This document shows, one piece after another, positions 16,478 to 24,350 of a stretch of DNA of 26,446 bases. The DNA is taken from positions 45,559 through 72,004 of the forward strand of contig NZ_JH604988.1 of assembly GCF_000250875.1 (NCBI RefSeq). The letters are read 5' to 3'. Numbering within the stretch: the stretch's first letter is position 1; every line of letters starts with the position of its first letter. The DNA is from Sutterella parvirubra YIT 11816 (GTDB lineage Bacteria > Pseudomonadota > Gammaproteobacteria > Burkholderiales > Burkholderiaceae_F). The notes under the pieces were generated by a model. It did not search any database and was not told the DNA's origin. It saw only the letters and a program-made list of their open reading frames with translations. The position numbers were made by a program, and so were the translations under genes.

Positions 16478-17086
16478 ATGGAACAACCGCAGAAAAAGCT
16501 CGTCCTCGCTTCCGACAACAAGGGGAAGCTTCGCGAATTTCAGGCGATGTTTTCGCCCCTCGGCGTCGACGTGGCGCCGCAGGGCGCCTTCGGCGTGACG
16601 AGCGCGGAGGAACCCTTCCGCACCTTCCTTGAAAACGCGCTCGCCAAAGCGCGGCACGCCTCCGCCCAAACGGGGTTGCCCGCCATGGCGGACGATTCTG
16701 GGATCTGCGTCGACGCTTTAGGCGGTGCGCCGGGCGTTTGGTCCGCGCGCTTTGCGGGCGAAGACGCGGACGATGCCGCCAACAACCGTCTTCTCGTCGA
16801 AAAACTCCAAGGCGCGGCTTCCCGCCGCGCACACTACATGTGCGTGCTCGTCGCGGTAAGGTCTCCGGAAGACCCGGAGCCCTTGGTCGCCGAAGGCGTT
16901 TGGCAGGGTGAGGTGGTCGACCAACCGAAGGGTGAGGGCGGTTTCGGCTACGACCCGCACTTCCTCGTGCCGGAATTGGGCCGCACCGCGGCCGAACTCA
17001 CGGCTGAAGAAAAGAACGCGCGCAGCCACCGCGGCCGCGCGCTCGCCGTCATGGCGAAGCTTCTGAAGGACCGTTGGCAGTGGTGA
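16478..17086 (+). CDS. rdgB: XTP/dITP diphosphatase (RdgB/HAM1 family)
   Basis: 202 residues. It hydrolyses non-canonical purine triphosphates (dITP, XTP) to monophosphates, keeping inosine and xanthine out of DNA and RNA. Family marks are LASDNKGKLREFQ near residue 9, ENALAKARHA, MADDSGICVDALGGAPGVWSAR, and GEGGFGYDPHF with the following AELTAEEKNARSHRGRA. The ATG at 16478 has AGGA 7 bases upstream. The frame is open back to 16361, but the conserved start rules out the extension into rph. It starts 31 bases after rph and overlaps hemW. Confidence 0.96.
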   Translation: MEQPQKKLVLASDNKGKLREFQAMFSPLGVDVAPQGAFGVTSAEEPFRTFLENALAKARHASAQTGLPAMADDSGICVDALGGAPGVWSARFAGEDADDAANNRLLVEKLQGAASRRAHYMCVLVAVRSPEDPEPLVAEGVWQGEVVDQPKGEGGFGYDPHFLVPELGRTAAELTAEEKNARSHRGRALAVMAKLLKDRWQW

Positions 17087-18279
17087 GCGTTCAGCCCCAA
17101 CGTCTCTTGGACATTCCCCTCGGGCTCTACGTCCATTGGCCATGGTGCGTGCGGAAGTGTCCGTACTGCGACTTCAATTCGCACCGCTCGCCCGCGGTGC
17201 TGCCCGAAGACCGCTACGTCGATGCGCTTCTTGCGGAGCTTGACCGCCGCGCCGAAACGGTGGAAGGCCGCACCGTCGAGTCGATCTTCATCGGGGGCGG
17301 GACGCCGAGTCTGATGTCGGGTGAGGCGGTCCGGCGACTGATGGAGGGCATCCGCTCGCGCGTCGATGTGGCGGCCGATGCAGAAGTCACTCTGGAAGCC
17401 AATCCCGGGGCGTCCGACGAAGCGAAGTTCGAAGCCTTCCGGCGGGCGGGCGTCAACCGCCTGTCGCTCGGCATCCAAAGCTTCTCGGATGAGAGGCTCC
17501 GCGCCATCGGTCGCATCCACGATGCGGCGCGCGCCCGCGAAGCGGTGCGCGCGGCGGGACGCGTCTTTGAGAATTTCAACCTCGACGTGATGTTCGCGCT
17601 CCCCGGCGAATCGGTCGGGGAGCTCGCCCGCGAGTTGGACGAAGCCGTTTCCTCCGGAGCGACGCACCTGTCCTTCTACCAACTTACGATCGAGCCCGGC
17701 ACGGCGTTCGCGAAGCGTACGCCGGAGAACCTCCCTGACGAGGACCTCACCGCCGACATGGGCGAGATGGTGGCGGAGAAGTTGGCTGCCGCAGGGTTCG
17801 AGCACTATGAAGTCTCGGGCTACGCCCGCCCGGGTCTGCGCACGCGACACAACCTCATCTACTGGACTTTCGGCGACTACCTGGCGTTGGGGGCGGGTGC
17901 GCACTCCAAGGTGACGACGGCAAGTCCCGAAGGGGAACTCCTCATCCGACGCGAGCAGCGTTGGGCGTCGCCCGCGAAATACATGGAGGCGGTCGAAGCC
18001 GGCGATTCGGGCCGCTTCGGCACGGAAGCGGCGCTCACCGTCGATGCGGAGGCGCTTCCCTTCGAATTCATGCTGAATGCGTTGCGCCTCACCGATGGGG
18101 TCGAGGCGAAGCTCTTTGAAGTGCGGACGGGGTTGCCCCTTTCCGTCATCGAACCCACGTTGGTGAGGCTCCGCCGCGAAGGACTCTTGGTCGACGACCC
18201 GTCACGGATCCGCACGACGCCCAAGGGGCTCGCCTTCCTCTCCGACGTCCAGGAACGCTTTCTGGAGACTTCCGAATAA
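17080..18279 (+). CDS. hemW: HemW, radical-SAM heme chaperone
   Basis: About 399 residues. The radical-SAM cluster motif is Cys23-x3-Cys27-x2-Cys30 in WCVRKCPYCDFNSH, followed by IFIGGGTPSLM (SAM binding) and RLSLGIQSFSDERL. HemW differs from HemN in having HNLIYWTFGDYLALGAGAHS, the HNxxYW motif, and here it is intact. HemW binds heme and inserts it into respiratory enzymes; older annotations call it oxygen-independent coproporphyrinogen oxidase. The start is uncertain: GTG at 17080 has GAAGGA 9 bases upstream, and TTG 17074 or GTG 17083 are possible. It overlaps the rdgB stop by 7 bases, so coupling is likely. No intrinsic terminator with a T-run follows; the hairpin after it is better read as an NtrC site. 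Confidence 0.95.
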   Translation: MVSVQPQRLLDIPLGLYVHWPWCVRKCPYCDFNSHRSPAVLPEDRYVDALLAELDRRAETVEGRTVESIFIGGGTPSLMSGEAVRRLMEGIRSRVDVAADAEVTLEANPGASDEAKFEAFRRAGVNRLSLGIQSFSDERLRAIGRIHDAARAREAVRAAGRVFENFNLDVMFALPGESVGELARELDEAVSSGATHLSFYQLTIEPGTAFAKRTPENLPDEDLTADMGEMVAEKLAAAGFEHYEVSGYARPGLRTRHNLIYWTFGDYLALGAGAHSKVTTASPEGELLIRREQRWASPAKYMEAVEAGDSGRFGTEAALTVDAEALPFEFMLNALRLTDGVEAKLFEVRTGLPLSVIEPTLVRLRREGLLVDDPSRIRTTPKGLAFLSDVQERFLETSE

Positions 18280-18287
18280 CGAGCATG

Positions 18288-18304
18288 CGCACCAATTTGG
18301 TGCG
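18288..18304. promoter_or_regulatory. NtrC enhancer site 1 upstream of glnA
   Basis: GCACCA-ATT-TGGTGC, a perfect palindrome within a longer 29-base one (18282-18310, AGCATGCGCACCA/TGGTGCGCATGCT). It fits the NtrC consensus GCACCA-N3-TGGTGC. Its centre at 18296 is about 128 bases before the predicted glnA start, much as in enteric glnA. Confidence 0.8.
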
Positions 18305-18322
18305 CATGCTTCATGGAAACCC

Positions 18323-18339
18323 TGCGCCATATGGGCGCA
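18323..18339. promoter_or_regulatory. NtrC enhancer site 2 (weaker) upstream of glnA
   Basis: TGCGCCA-TAT-GGGCGCA, 17 bases, differing at three positions from TGCACCA-N3-TGGTGCA. Its centre lies 35 bases from site 1, about three helical turns, similar to the paired NtrC sites of E. coli glnA. Confidence 0.6.
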
Positions 18340-18340
18340 G

Positions 18341-18377
18341 GCACCCAAACCCCGGCATAATGTGCGGGTTCGGGTGC
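18341..18377. promoter_or_regulatory. Imperfect inverted repeat with a possible secondary -10 before glnA
   Basis: GCACCCAAACCC (18341-18352) and GGGTTCGGGTGC (18366-18377) pair with one mismatch. CATAAT at 18356-18361 lies in the loop and could be the -10 of a weak sigma-70 promoter, comparable to glnAp1 of enterics, but no good -35 is present. Confidence 0.35.
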
Positions 18378-18396
18378 GAAGGCCCAGCCCCGCTTT

Positions 18397-18414
18397 TTGG
18401 CATGCAGGTTGCTT
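18397..18414 (+). promoter_or_regulatory. Sigma-54 promoter of glnA
   Basis: TTGGCATGCAGGTTGCTT matches the -24/-12 consensus TTGGCACG-N4-TTGCA closely. The invariant GG (18399-18400) and GC (18411-18412) are exactly 10 bases apart. The predicted start near 18424 gives an 86-base leader. Confidence 0.85.
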
Positions 18415-18509
18415 GACCCTGGGCGTAAGGGCTTCCGCCCACCGGAATTTGTTTTCGGCCGACCGTAGAGCACCAACGCGACCGGTCCGGCCTTTATGGA
18501 GTACGCAAG

Positions 18510-19922
18510 ATGACGTCCGCCGCTGATGTGCTGCAGATGATTAAGGACAACGACGTGAAGTACGTGGACTACCGCTTCACGGACATGCTGGGGAAGGAAA
18601 TGCACCTCACGGTGCCCGCCCATCGTGTCGACGACGACGTGTTCGAGCTCGGGCAGGCCTTCGACGGCTCGTCCTTCGCCGGCTGGCGCGGCATCGAAGC
18701 GTCCGACATGATGCTTCTCCCGGACCCGGCCACGGCCCGCATGGACCCGTTCCGCGAGGCGAACACGCTGGTTCTCACGTGCGACGTGCTGGAGCCCACG
18801 ACCGGCAAGGGCTACGAGCGCGATCCGCGCTCGTGCGCGCGCCGCGCCGAGGCCTACCTCAAGTCGACGGGGATCGGCGACACGGCCTACTTCGGTCCCG
18901 AACCCGAATTCTTCATCTTCGACAGCGTCGCCTGGGATCTGAAGCCGGGCCACAGCTTCTTCAAGATCGGTTCCGAAGAAGCCCCCTGGTCCTCGGGTCT
19001 TGACCTCGAAGGCGGCAACCTCGGCCACCGCAACCGCATGAAGGGCGGCTACTTCCCGGTCCCGCCGTGCGACTCGCTCCACGACATCCGCACCGAGATG
19101 TGCACGCTGATCGAGCAGCAGGGCGTCCCGGTCGAAATCCACCACCACGAAGTGGCGGGCGCCGGCCAGTGCGAAATCGGCACGAAGTTCAGCACGCTCG
19201 TCGAGCGCGCCGACTGGACGCAGATCACGAAGTACACGATCTGGAACGTCGCGGCCGCCTACGGGAAGACGGCGACCTTCATGCCGAAGCCCGTCGAAGG
19301 CGACAACGGTTCCGGGATGCACGTCCATCAGTCGATCTGGAAGGACGGCGAAAACCTCTTCGCCGGGAACGGTTATTCGGGCCTCTCCGACCTGGCGCTC
19401 TACTACATCGGCGGCATCATCAAGCACGCCCGTGCGCTGAACGCCATCACGAATCCGGGCATCAACTCCTACAAGCGTCTGGTGCCGGGCTTTGAAGCCC
19501 CGGTGAAGTTGGCGTACTCCGCCCGCAACCGTTCCGCTTCGATCCGCATTCCGCATGTGACGAGCCCGAAGGCCCGCCGCGTGGAGGTGCGCTTCCCCGA
19601 TCCGCTCTGCAATCCGTACCTCGGCTTCGCCGCGATGCTGATGGCGGGCTTGGACGGGATCGAAAACAAGATCCATCCGGGCGAAGCGGCCGACAAGAAC
19701 CTCTACGATCTGCCGCCCGAAGAAAACGCGAAGATCCCGACCGTCGCCCCGTCGCTCGAAGTTGCGCTCGACGCGCTCGACGCCGACCGCGACTTCCTCC
19801 TCAAAGGCGGGGTCTTCACGAACGACATGATCGACGCGTACATCGCCCTGAAGCGCAAGGAAGTTCTCCGCGCGCAGATGGCCGTGACGCCGCTCGACTT
19901 CGATCTCTACTTCTCGCACTGA
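18510..19922 (+). CDS. glnA: Glutamine synthetase, type I
   Basis: 470 residues. It makes glutamine from glutamate, ammonia and ATP as a cytoplasmic dodecamer, the main route of ammonia assimilation. Visible marks are [18 protein letters not shown], the metal-site segment [42 protein letters not shown], and [17 protein letters not shown]. Tyr399 in [10 protein letters not shown] is the adenylylation site of the GlnE-regulated GSI-beta form. The ATG at 18510 has GGAG 8 bases upstream. Control is by nitrogen: a sigma-54 promoter and two NtrC-type sites lie upstream, and ntrBC lie downstream. It has its own terminator. Confidence 0.98.
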   Translation: MTSAADVLQMIKDNDVKYVDYRFTDMLGKEMHLTVPAHRVDDDVFELGQAFDGSSFAGWRGIEASDMMLLPDPATARMDPFREANTLVLTCDVLEPTTGKGYERDPRSCARRAEAYLKSTGIGDTAYFGPEPEFFIFDSVAWDLKPGHSFFKIGSEEAPWSSGLDLEGGNLGHRNRMKGGYFPVPPCDSLHDIRTEMCTLIEQQGVPVEIHHHEVAGAGQCEIGTKFSTLVERADWTQITKYTIWNVAAAYGKTATFMPKPVEGDNGSGMHVHQSIWKDGENLFAGNGYSGLSDLALYYIGGIIKHARALNAITNPGINSYKRLVPGFEAPVKLAYSARNRSASIRIPHVTSPKARRVEVRFPDPLCNPYLGFAAMLMAGLDGIENKIHPGEAADKNLYDLPPEENAKIPTVAPSLEVALDALDADRDFLLKGGVFTNDMIDAYIALKRKEVLRAQMAVTPLDFDLYFSH

Positions 19923-19977
19923 TGCCGGGGCCGGACGGACGCCCGGGAAGGGATCGAACCCCACGCAGGGTAAGCGA

Positions 19978-20003
19978 ACGGCGGTCCGGCGGACCGCCGT
20001 TTT
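19978..20003 (+). terminator. Intrinsic terminator of glnA
   Basis: A perfect 10-bp stem ACGGCGGTCC/GGACCGCCGT with a 3-base loop, followed by TTTT. It starts about 55 bases after the glnA stop. It separates high-level glnA transcription from ntrBC, leaving some readthrough possible. Confidence 0.8.
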
Positions 20004-20083
20004 GCGCAGAAGGGCCCTTCCAAAATTTCCCGCCCGTCCCGTCTGCCCCATTCAGTCCCTTCCCCATCCTGAAGAAGGCCGCC

Positions 20084-21253
20084 ATGACTCCTCCGCAAAA
20101 TCACCGTCCGGTGCGCGACGCACATCCCGTATTGCTTTCGCCTACGGCGAAAGCCTGGGCGGACGCGCTCTCCGCGGCGATGGTTTGGGTGGATGCCGAG
20201 GGGCGCCTTCTCGAACTCAACCTCGCCGCGGAGGCGATGACGGGGCGCACGCGAAAGAGTGCGCTCGAAACCCCCGCCGCGGCGCTCTTTCCCGAGCTTG
20301 CGGAGTGGCTCGGGAAAGAGGGTGCCGTGCGAGGGACGATCGCCGTCGAGACGGCGGAGGGTACCCGCCGTACGATGGCGGCGGCGCTCTCCGCGCTCTC
20401 TGACGAAGGCGTGCGCGTTCTGGAGCTTACCGACCTGCAGGGCGTCCTGGAAGAAGCCCGCGCAGGCGTTGAGCGCGACGTGCGCGCCGCGAACGCGACG
20501 CTCCTCCGGAACCTCGCGCACGAAATCAAGAACCCTTTGGGCGGGATCCGGGGCGCGGCGCAGCTTCTGCGCAGCGAACTCACGAACCCCGACGATCTGG
20601 AATGCGTCGGCGTGGTGCTCTCAGAAACCGAGCGTTTGATGCGCCTCACGGAGCGGATCCTCTCTCCCTATAGGCCGCAGCGCGCCGACGCGAGGGCGAA
20701 CCTGCTGCCGGTCCTTGAGCGCGTGCGCCGCGTCGTCGAAAAGGATCTCCCTGAATCGGTGGAACTCGTCCGCGACTACGACATTTCCTTGCCCGCCGTG
20801 AAGGGCGACGAAGAGCGCCTCACGCAGGTCTTCCTGAACCTTGCGACGAATGCCCTCGAAGCGCTCGCCCGGCAGGGCGGGGGCGGGACGGTGCGCATCC
20901 GGACGCGCATCGTGCGCGATGCGCGGCTCCTTGAGGGGCCCGTCCGTCAGGCGGCGTCGGTCGAGGTGGAGGACGACGGCCCCGGCGTTCCGGACGAACT
21001 CCAGGAGCAGATCTTCTACCCGCTCGTGACGACCCGCGCCGAGGGGACGGGCTTGGGACTTGCGTTGGTGAAGAGCTGCGTCGAGGGTTGCGGTGGCGCC
21101 GTGCAGTTGGAGAGTCGGCCCGGACGAACCGTCTTCCGGGTACTTCTCCCTCTGGCGCCGCCCGACCTGAGCAACTCGATCCCCAATGCTCCCGACTCCA
21201 CCACATCTGCAGCCACCCCTTCATCCACCCCGAACGGAACCCGCCATGAATGA
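20084..21253 (+). CDS. glnL: Nitrogen sensor histidine kinase NtrB
   Basis: 389 residues, no membrane segment. The N-terminus (about 20-100) is a PAS-like domain (MVWVDAEGRLLELNLAAEAM). The H-box has His146 in LAHEIKNPLGGIRGAAQLL. The ATPase domain shows the N-box NLATNALEAL, G1 VEDDGPGVPDE and G2 EGTGLGLALVKS. NtrB phosphorylates NtrC when nitrogen is short and, bound by the signal protein PII, removes the phosphate when nitrogen is ample. The ATG at 20084 has AAGAAGG upstream. The frame is open back to 19922, but that stretch contains the glnA terminator and is not coding. The Pro/Ser/Thr-rich tail (about 365-389) runs into ntrC. No clear promoter of its own is seen. Confidence 0.95.
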   Translation: MTPPQNHRPVRDAHPVLLSPTAKAWADALSAAMVWVDAEGRLLELNLAAEAMTGRTRKSALETPAAALFPELAEWLGKEGAVRGTIAVETAEGTRRTMAAALSALSDEGVRVLELTDLQGVLEEARAGVERDVRAANATLLRNLAHEIKNPLGGIRGAAQLLRSELTNPDDLECVGVVLSETERLMRLTERILSPYRPQRADARANLLPVLERVRRVVEKDLPESVELVRDYDISLPAVKGDEERLTQVFLNLATNALEALARQGGGGTVRIRTRIVRDARLLEGPVRQAASVEVEDDGPGVPDELQEQIFYPLVTTRAEGTGLGLALVKSCVEGCGGAVQLESRPGRTVFRVLLPLAPPDLSNSIPNAPDSTTSAATPSSTPNGTRHE

Positions 21254-21263
21254 AAGGACCGAC

Positions 21264-22907
21264 ATGACCGACGACCGCACCGAAGGTGCCGAGGGCCCCG
21301 TTTGGATCGCCGACGACGACCGCTCCATCCGCTGGGTGCTTGAAAAGGCGCTCACGCGGGCCGGGATCACGTTCCGTGCGTTCGACCGAGGGGATGCGGT
21401 CTTGAGGGCGTTGGAGGACGGCGCGGAGGCGCCGCTCGTCCTCGTCTCGGACGTGCGCATGCCGGGGATCTCCGGCACGGACCTGCTCACCAAGGTCGCG
21501 GAGGCGCATCCCGAGATGCCCGTCATCATCATGACGGCCTTCTCCGACCTGGAGAGCGCCGTGACTGCGTTTCGCGGCGGCGCGTTCGAGTACCTCGCGA
21601 AGCCCTTCGACATCGAGGGCGCGGTGGAATTGATCCGCCGCGCGATGGCCGAGGGGCGGCGTCGCCGCCCCACGGGGTGTCCGGCGGAAGCCGGGGCTGC
21701 CGCTCCCGCCGCTCCGGCATCGAAACCGACGACGAAGGCCTCGGCCGACCGTTCGTCCACCCCGGCGTGGTCCGACGACATGGTGGGGGCGGCCCCCGCC
21801 ATGCAGGAGCTCTACCGTGCGATCGGGCGCTTGGCGAAAAGCACGGCGACCGTGCTCATCACGGGCGAATCCGGTGTCGGTAAGGAAGTGGTCGCGCGGG
21901 AAATCTGGCGCCACAGTCCCCGAAGCCACCGACCCTACGTCGCCATCAACATGGCGGCGATCCCGAAGGAACTTTTGGAGAGCGAACTCTTCGGGCACGA
22001 AAAGGGCGCCTTCACGGGCGCGGTGGCGACGCATCAGGGGCGCTTCGAGCAGGCTCGCGGAGGGACGATCTTTTTGGATGAAATCGGCGACATGCCGATG
22101 GAACTTCAGACGAGGCTTCTGCGGGTGCTGAGCAGCGGCTCCTTCTACCGCGTGGGCGGGCGGGAACTCCTCACGGCGGACGTGCGCGTGCTGGCCGCCA
22201 CCAACCGCGACCTTGAAGCCATGGTCGCGGAAGGGCGCTTCCGCGAAGACCTCTACCATCGTCTTCACGTCATCCGGCTGCGCATCCCGCCGCTCCGTGA
22301 GCGCCGTGAGGACGTGGCGCCCCTGTGCCGGCACTTCCTCACGGCGGGCGCCGCCCGCTTCGGGGTCGAGCCCCGGGTGTTGACGCCCGAAGCCCTCGCC
22401 AAGCTCGAAGCCTTTCCCTTCCCGGGAAACGTCCGTCAGTTGGAGAACATCTGCCGGTGGCTCCTCGTGATGGCGCCGTCGATTGAGGTGCGCCCCGAAG
22501 ACCTTCCGCCGGAAGTTTTGGAGGGAGACGTGCTCTTGGGGCATGCGGGTCATGCGGCCCAGGCGCCTTCCGTATCCTCCGCACTCAGGACGGCGGGAGC
22601 GTCGTCTGCGGGGTACGCCCCCTCTGAAGCGCCTGCCGCCGAGGGTGCGGTTGCGCCCTCGGACGACTGGTGCGCCGTGCTCCGCACGGAAGTGGGGAAG
22701 CGTTGGGACGCGATGCGCGCGTCGGGGGATGGCGACGGTCTCCTTTGGGATGCGCTGATCGACGACTTTGAACGCACGGTCATTTTGGAGGCGCTTCGCC
22801 GCACGCGTGGGCGGCGCCTTGAAGCGGCCGCCCACTTGGGGTTGGGCCGCAACACGCTCTCCCGAAAGATCCGGGAGTTGGGGCTCGAACCCTGGGGGCG
22901 CGACTGA
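21264..22907 (+). CDS. glnG: Nitrogen response regulator NtrC (sigma-54 activator)
   Basis: 547 residues, longer than the 469 of E. coli. The receiver domain has phospho-acceptor Asp63 in LVSDVRMPG and the acidic pocket IADDDRSIRWVL. An Ala/Pro-rich linker of about 40 residues follows. The AAA+ domain has Walker A GESGVGKE at 201-208, GAFTGA at 248-253 (contacts sigma-54), and Walker B TIFLDEIGDMP. A second Ala-rich linker of about 60 residues precedes the Fis-type helix-turn-helix (AAAHLGLGRNTLSRKIRELG). It activates sigma-54 promoters under nitrogen limitation, probably including glnA just upstream. ATG 21264 has AAAGGA 5 bases upstream; ATG 21246, overlapping the ntrB stop, is an alternative. 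Confidence 0.96.
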   Translation: MTDDRTEGAEGPVWIADDDRSIRWVLEKALTRAGITFRAFDRGDAVLRALEDGAEAPLVLVSDVRMPGISGTDLLTKVAEAHPEMPVIIMTAFSDLESAVTAFRGGAFEYLAKPFDIEGAVELIRRAMAEGRRRRPTGCPAEAGAAAPAAPASKPTTKASADRSSTPAWSDDMVGAAPAMQELYRAIGRLAKSTATVLITGESGVGKEVVAREIWRHSPRSHRPYVAINMAAIPKELLESELFGHEKGAFTGAVATHQGRFEQARGGTIFLDEIGDMPMELQTRLLRVLSSGSFYRVGGRELLTADVRVLAATNRDLEAMVAEGRFREDLYHRLHVIRLRIPPLRERREDVAPLCRHFLTAGAARFGVEPRVLTPEALAKLEAFPFPGNVRQLENICRWLLVMAPSIEVRPEDLPPEVLEGDVLLGHAGHAAQAPSVSSALRTAGASSAGYAPSEAPAAEGAVAPSDDWCAVLRTEVGKRWDAMRASGDGDGLLWDALIDDFERTVILEALRRTRGRRLEAAAHLGLGRNTLSRKIRELGLEPWGRD

Positions 22908-23680
22908 TGGGGCGCCCGGCTGAGCCCGCCCGGGTGAATCCGCCGGGAACGGCGGAGACGCCCGAAAACGCCTCCGGCGGCGTTCTCATCGTGGCGCTCC
23001 CCGGCATGGGACCGGAGCGCCCGCTCGAACCCGAGGGCGTCGATCCCGAGTCCTGGACCGAAATGTTGGAGCGTCCGCGCGGTCTCATCACCGCGACGCA
23101 GGTCGACCGCGGTCCTTACGTGCGCCGCGCGCTCGCGTGGCTCTCGTCGGCGGGATTCGACGTCAACGCGGCCTCCCGGCACTTCGCCGTCATGACGTGG
23201 CCTGGCCCGTCGGAGGATGCGTGCGAGGATTCGTCGGCACACAACGCAAGCGGGCGCCGCATGGTTCCTCCGGAGGCCAAGGGGGCGAGGCTCCCCAGAT
23301 GGTTGGCCGCGAACGCCCAAGGCTTCCTGGAGGTCTCGGCAAGGCGTCGCCCCAAGTTGGTCGTTTTTCTTTCGGGGGCGATGTTGGAGGCGACGGAGTC
23401 GCCGGAACTCGCCTCATCCGTCACGGACATCTACGGCCCCCCTCAGACGCCGCCCTGCCGCCTCACCGACACCCGTCTTGCGGTTTGGGCGCAGCGGCGC
23501 CGGGAGGCGCTCTTCCTGGCGCTTCCGGTCTCCGCCGCGCAGGCGACGCCTGCGTTTGAAGCGGCGTTGGCCGAAGGCTTGGGACGGTTGCTCCGAACCA
23601 TGGCGCCCGCGTCGACCGCCGGGGCCGACACGCGTCCCCGGACGCATCTTGTCCGAGGTGAACACGCCCATGAAGGTTGA
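22907..23680 (+). CDS. Unknown protein co-encoded with ntrBC
   Basis: 257 residues that I do not recognise. The start ATG shares one base with the ntrC stop (TGATG), so translation is probably coupled. Recognisable patches are VLIVALPGMGPERP near residue 26, RGPYVRRALAWLSSAGFDVN near 68, and RRPKLVVFLSGAMLEA near 147, followed by IYGPPQTPP. The alternation of a beta strand ending in Pro-Gly with a later RPKLVVF strand recalls the uracil-DNA-glycosylase fold, but no catalytic motif is convincing, so this is only a hint. There is no signal peptide or membrane helix. The ends (1-20 and 235-257) are low-complexity. GC content and codon use resemble the neighbours. It overlaps the following gene by 11 bases. 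Confidence 0.75.
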   Translation: MGRPAEPARVNPPGTAETPENASGGVLIVALPGMGPERPLEPEGVDPESWTEMLERPRGLITATQVDRGPYVRRALAWLSSAGFDVNAASRHFAVMTWPGPSEDACEDSSAHNASGRRMVPPEAKGARLPRWLAANAQGFLEVSARRRPKLVVFLSGAMLEATESPELASSVTDIYGPPQTPPCRLTDTRLAVWAQRRREALFLALPVSAAQATPAFEAALAEGLGRLLRTMAPASTAGADTRPRTHLVRGEHAHEG

Positions 23681-24233
23681 TCTGCCGATGCCGCCCTCGC
23701 GGTGTCGCCGCGGTTGGATGCTTTGGTACCTGTGGGGACTCCTCGGCACCGCCCTGACGCTCGAAGGCACGACGGTCGAGAGCCTTGACGGCGCGGCGCT
23801 CCCGATGGCCTTCTGGCTTTCCGCTCCCTTTTGGGTGCTCTTTGCGGCCTGGCCCTTCATGTGGGGTTGGAACCGTCTCCGCGCCCGGCGTCTTTGGGGT
23901 GAAGAAGCGTTGGATGTGCAGGGGCCCGACGGCACGGTCGTCACCGTGGTGCGCGGGCGGATGCCGGGTGAGCGGGACGCGGCGCCCGATCTGTGGGTGC
24001 CGCTTTCGGCTCTGTCGTCGGTATTGGGGGAAGGGGCGGCGCTCCCCGCAGGGCTTGGACCCGCCCTCGCTCTGCCCGGCATCGCCGAGGAGGGCGTGCT
24101 TCTCTCTGGCTTGGTGCGTTGGAGGACGGCTTCGGTGGAGTCAACGCCGGATGGGCAGGGGCAACACGTCCGCACGCCGGAAGAAGAGACGCTGAGCGAC
24201 TGGGTGCTCGCGTTGACGACGCTGCTCGACTGA
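23670..24233 (+). CDS. Unknown membrane protein at the end of the ntrBC operon
   Basis: 187 residues that I do not recognise. Two hydrophobic segments near the N-terminus (GWMLWYLWGLLGTALTLEG at about 12-30 and MAFWLSAPFWVLFAAWPFMW at about 43-62, very Trp-rich) suggest a hairpin in the inner membrane with both ends in the cytoplasm. A soluble domain (about 75-187) contains LDVQGPDGTVVTVVRGRMPG. The ATG at 23670 has GAGGTGA about 9 bases upstream, and the gene overlaps the previous one by 11 bases. The frame is open far upstream, but the upstream part is the shadow of the preceding gene. The tight overlaps place it in one transcript with ntrB, ntrC and the 257-residue protein. Function cannot be told. 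Confidence 0.72.
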   Translation: MKVDLPMPPSRCRRGWMLWYLWGLLGTALTLEGTTVESLDGAALPMAFWLSAPFWVLFAAWPFMWGWNRLRARRLWGEEALDVQGPDGTVVTVVRGRMPGERDAAPDLWVPLSALSSVLGEGAALPAGLGPALALPGIAEEGVLLSGLVRWRTASVESTPDGQGQHVRTPEEETLSDWVLALTTLLD

Positions 24234-24258
24234 GCTTGGGTGGTCGGCGGAAGATGAA

Positions 24259-24293
24259 AACGCATCAGGAGCGCCGGGCGCCCCTGATGCGTT
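24259..24293. terminator. Bidirectional intrinsic terminator between the ntrBC operon and tctA
   Basis: An 11-bp stem AACGCATCAGG/CCTGATGCGTT (24259-24269 with 24283-24293), one mismatch, and 4 more pairs. On the minus strand it is followed by TTTTC; on the plus strand the T-run is poor. It lies between two convergent operons. Confidence 0.75.
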
Positions 24294-24350
24294 GTGGGTG
24301 AGGAATGGACCGACTCAGCCGTTCCCGCCGTCTCCGCCGTCTCAATCGTT

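Noticed and set aside
18282..18310. Reading the palindrome after hemW purely as an intrinsic terminator
   Set aside because: No T-run follows, and its core GCACCA-ATT-TGGTGC is an NtrC box at the expected distance from a sigma-54 promoter. A secondary terminator role is left open.
17877..20051. A 724-codon minus-strand open frame opposite hemW and glnA
   Set aside because: It is antisense to two clear enzymes and crosses the sigma-54 promoter region; no domain is visible.
20820..22835. A 671-codon minus-strand open frame opposite ntrB and ntrC
   Set aside because: Antisense shadow of the two-component genes, with Arg-rich composition and no motifs.
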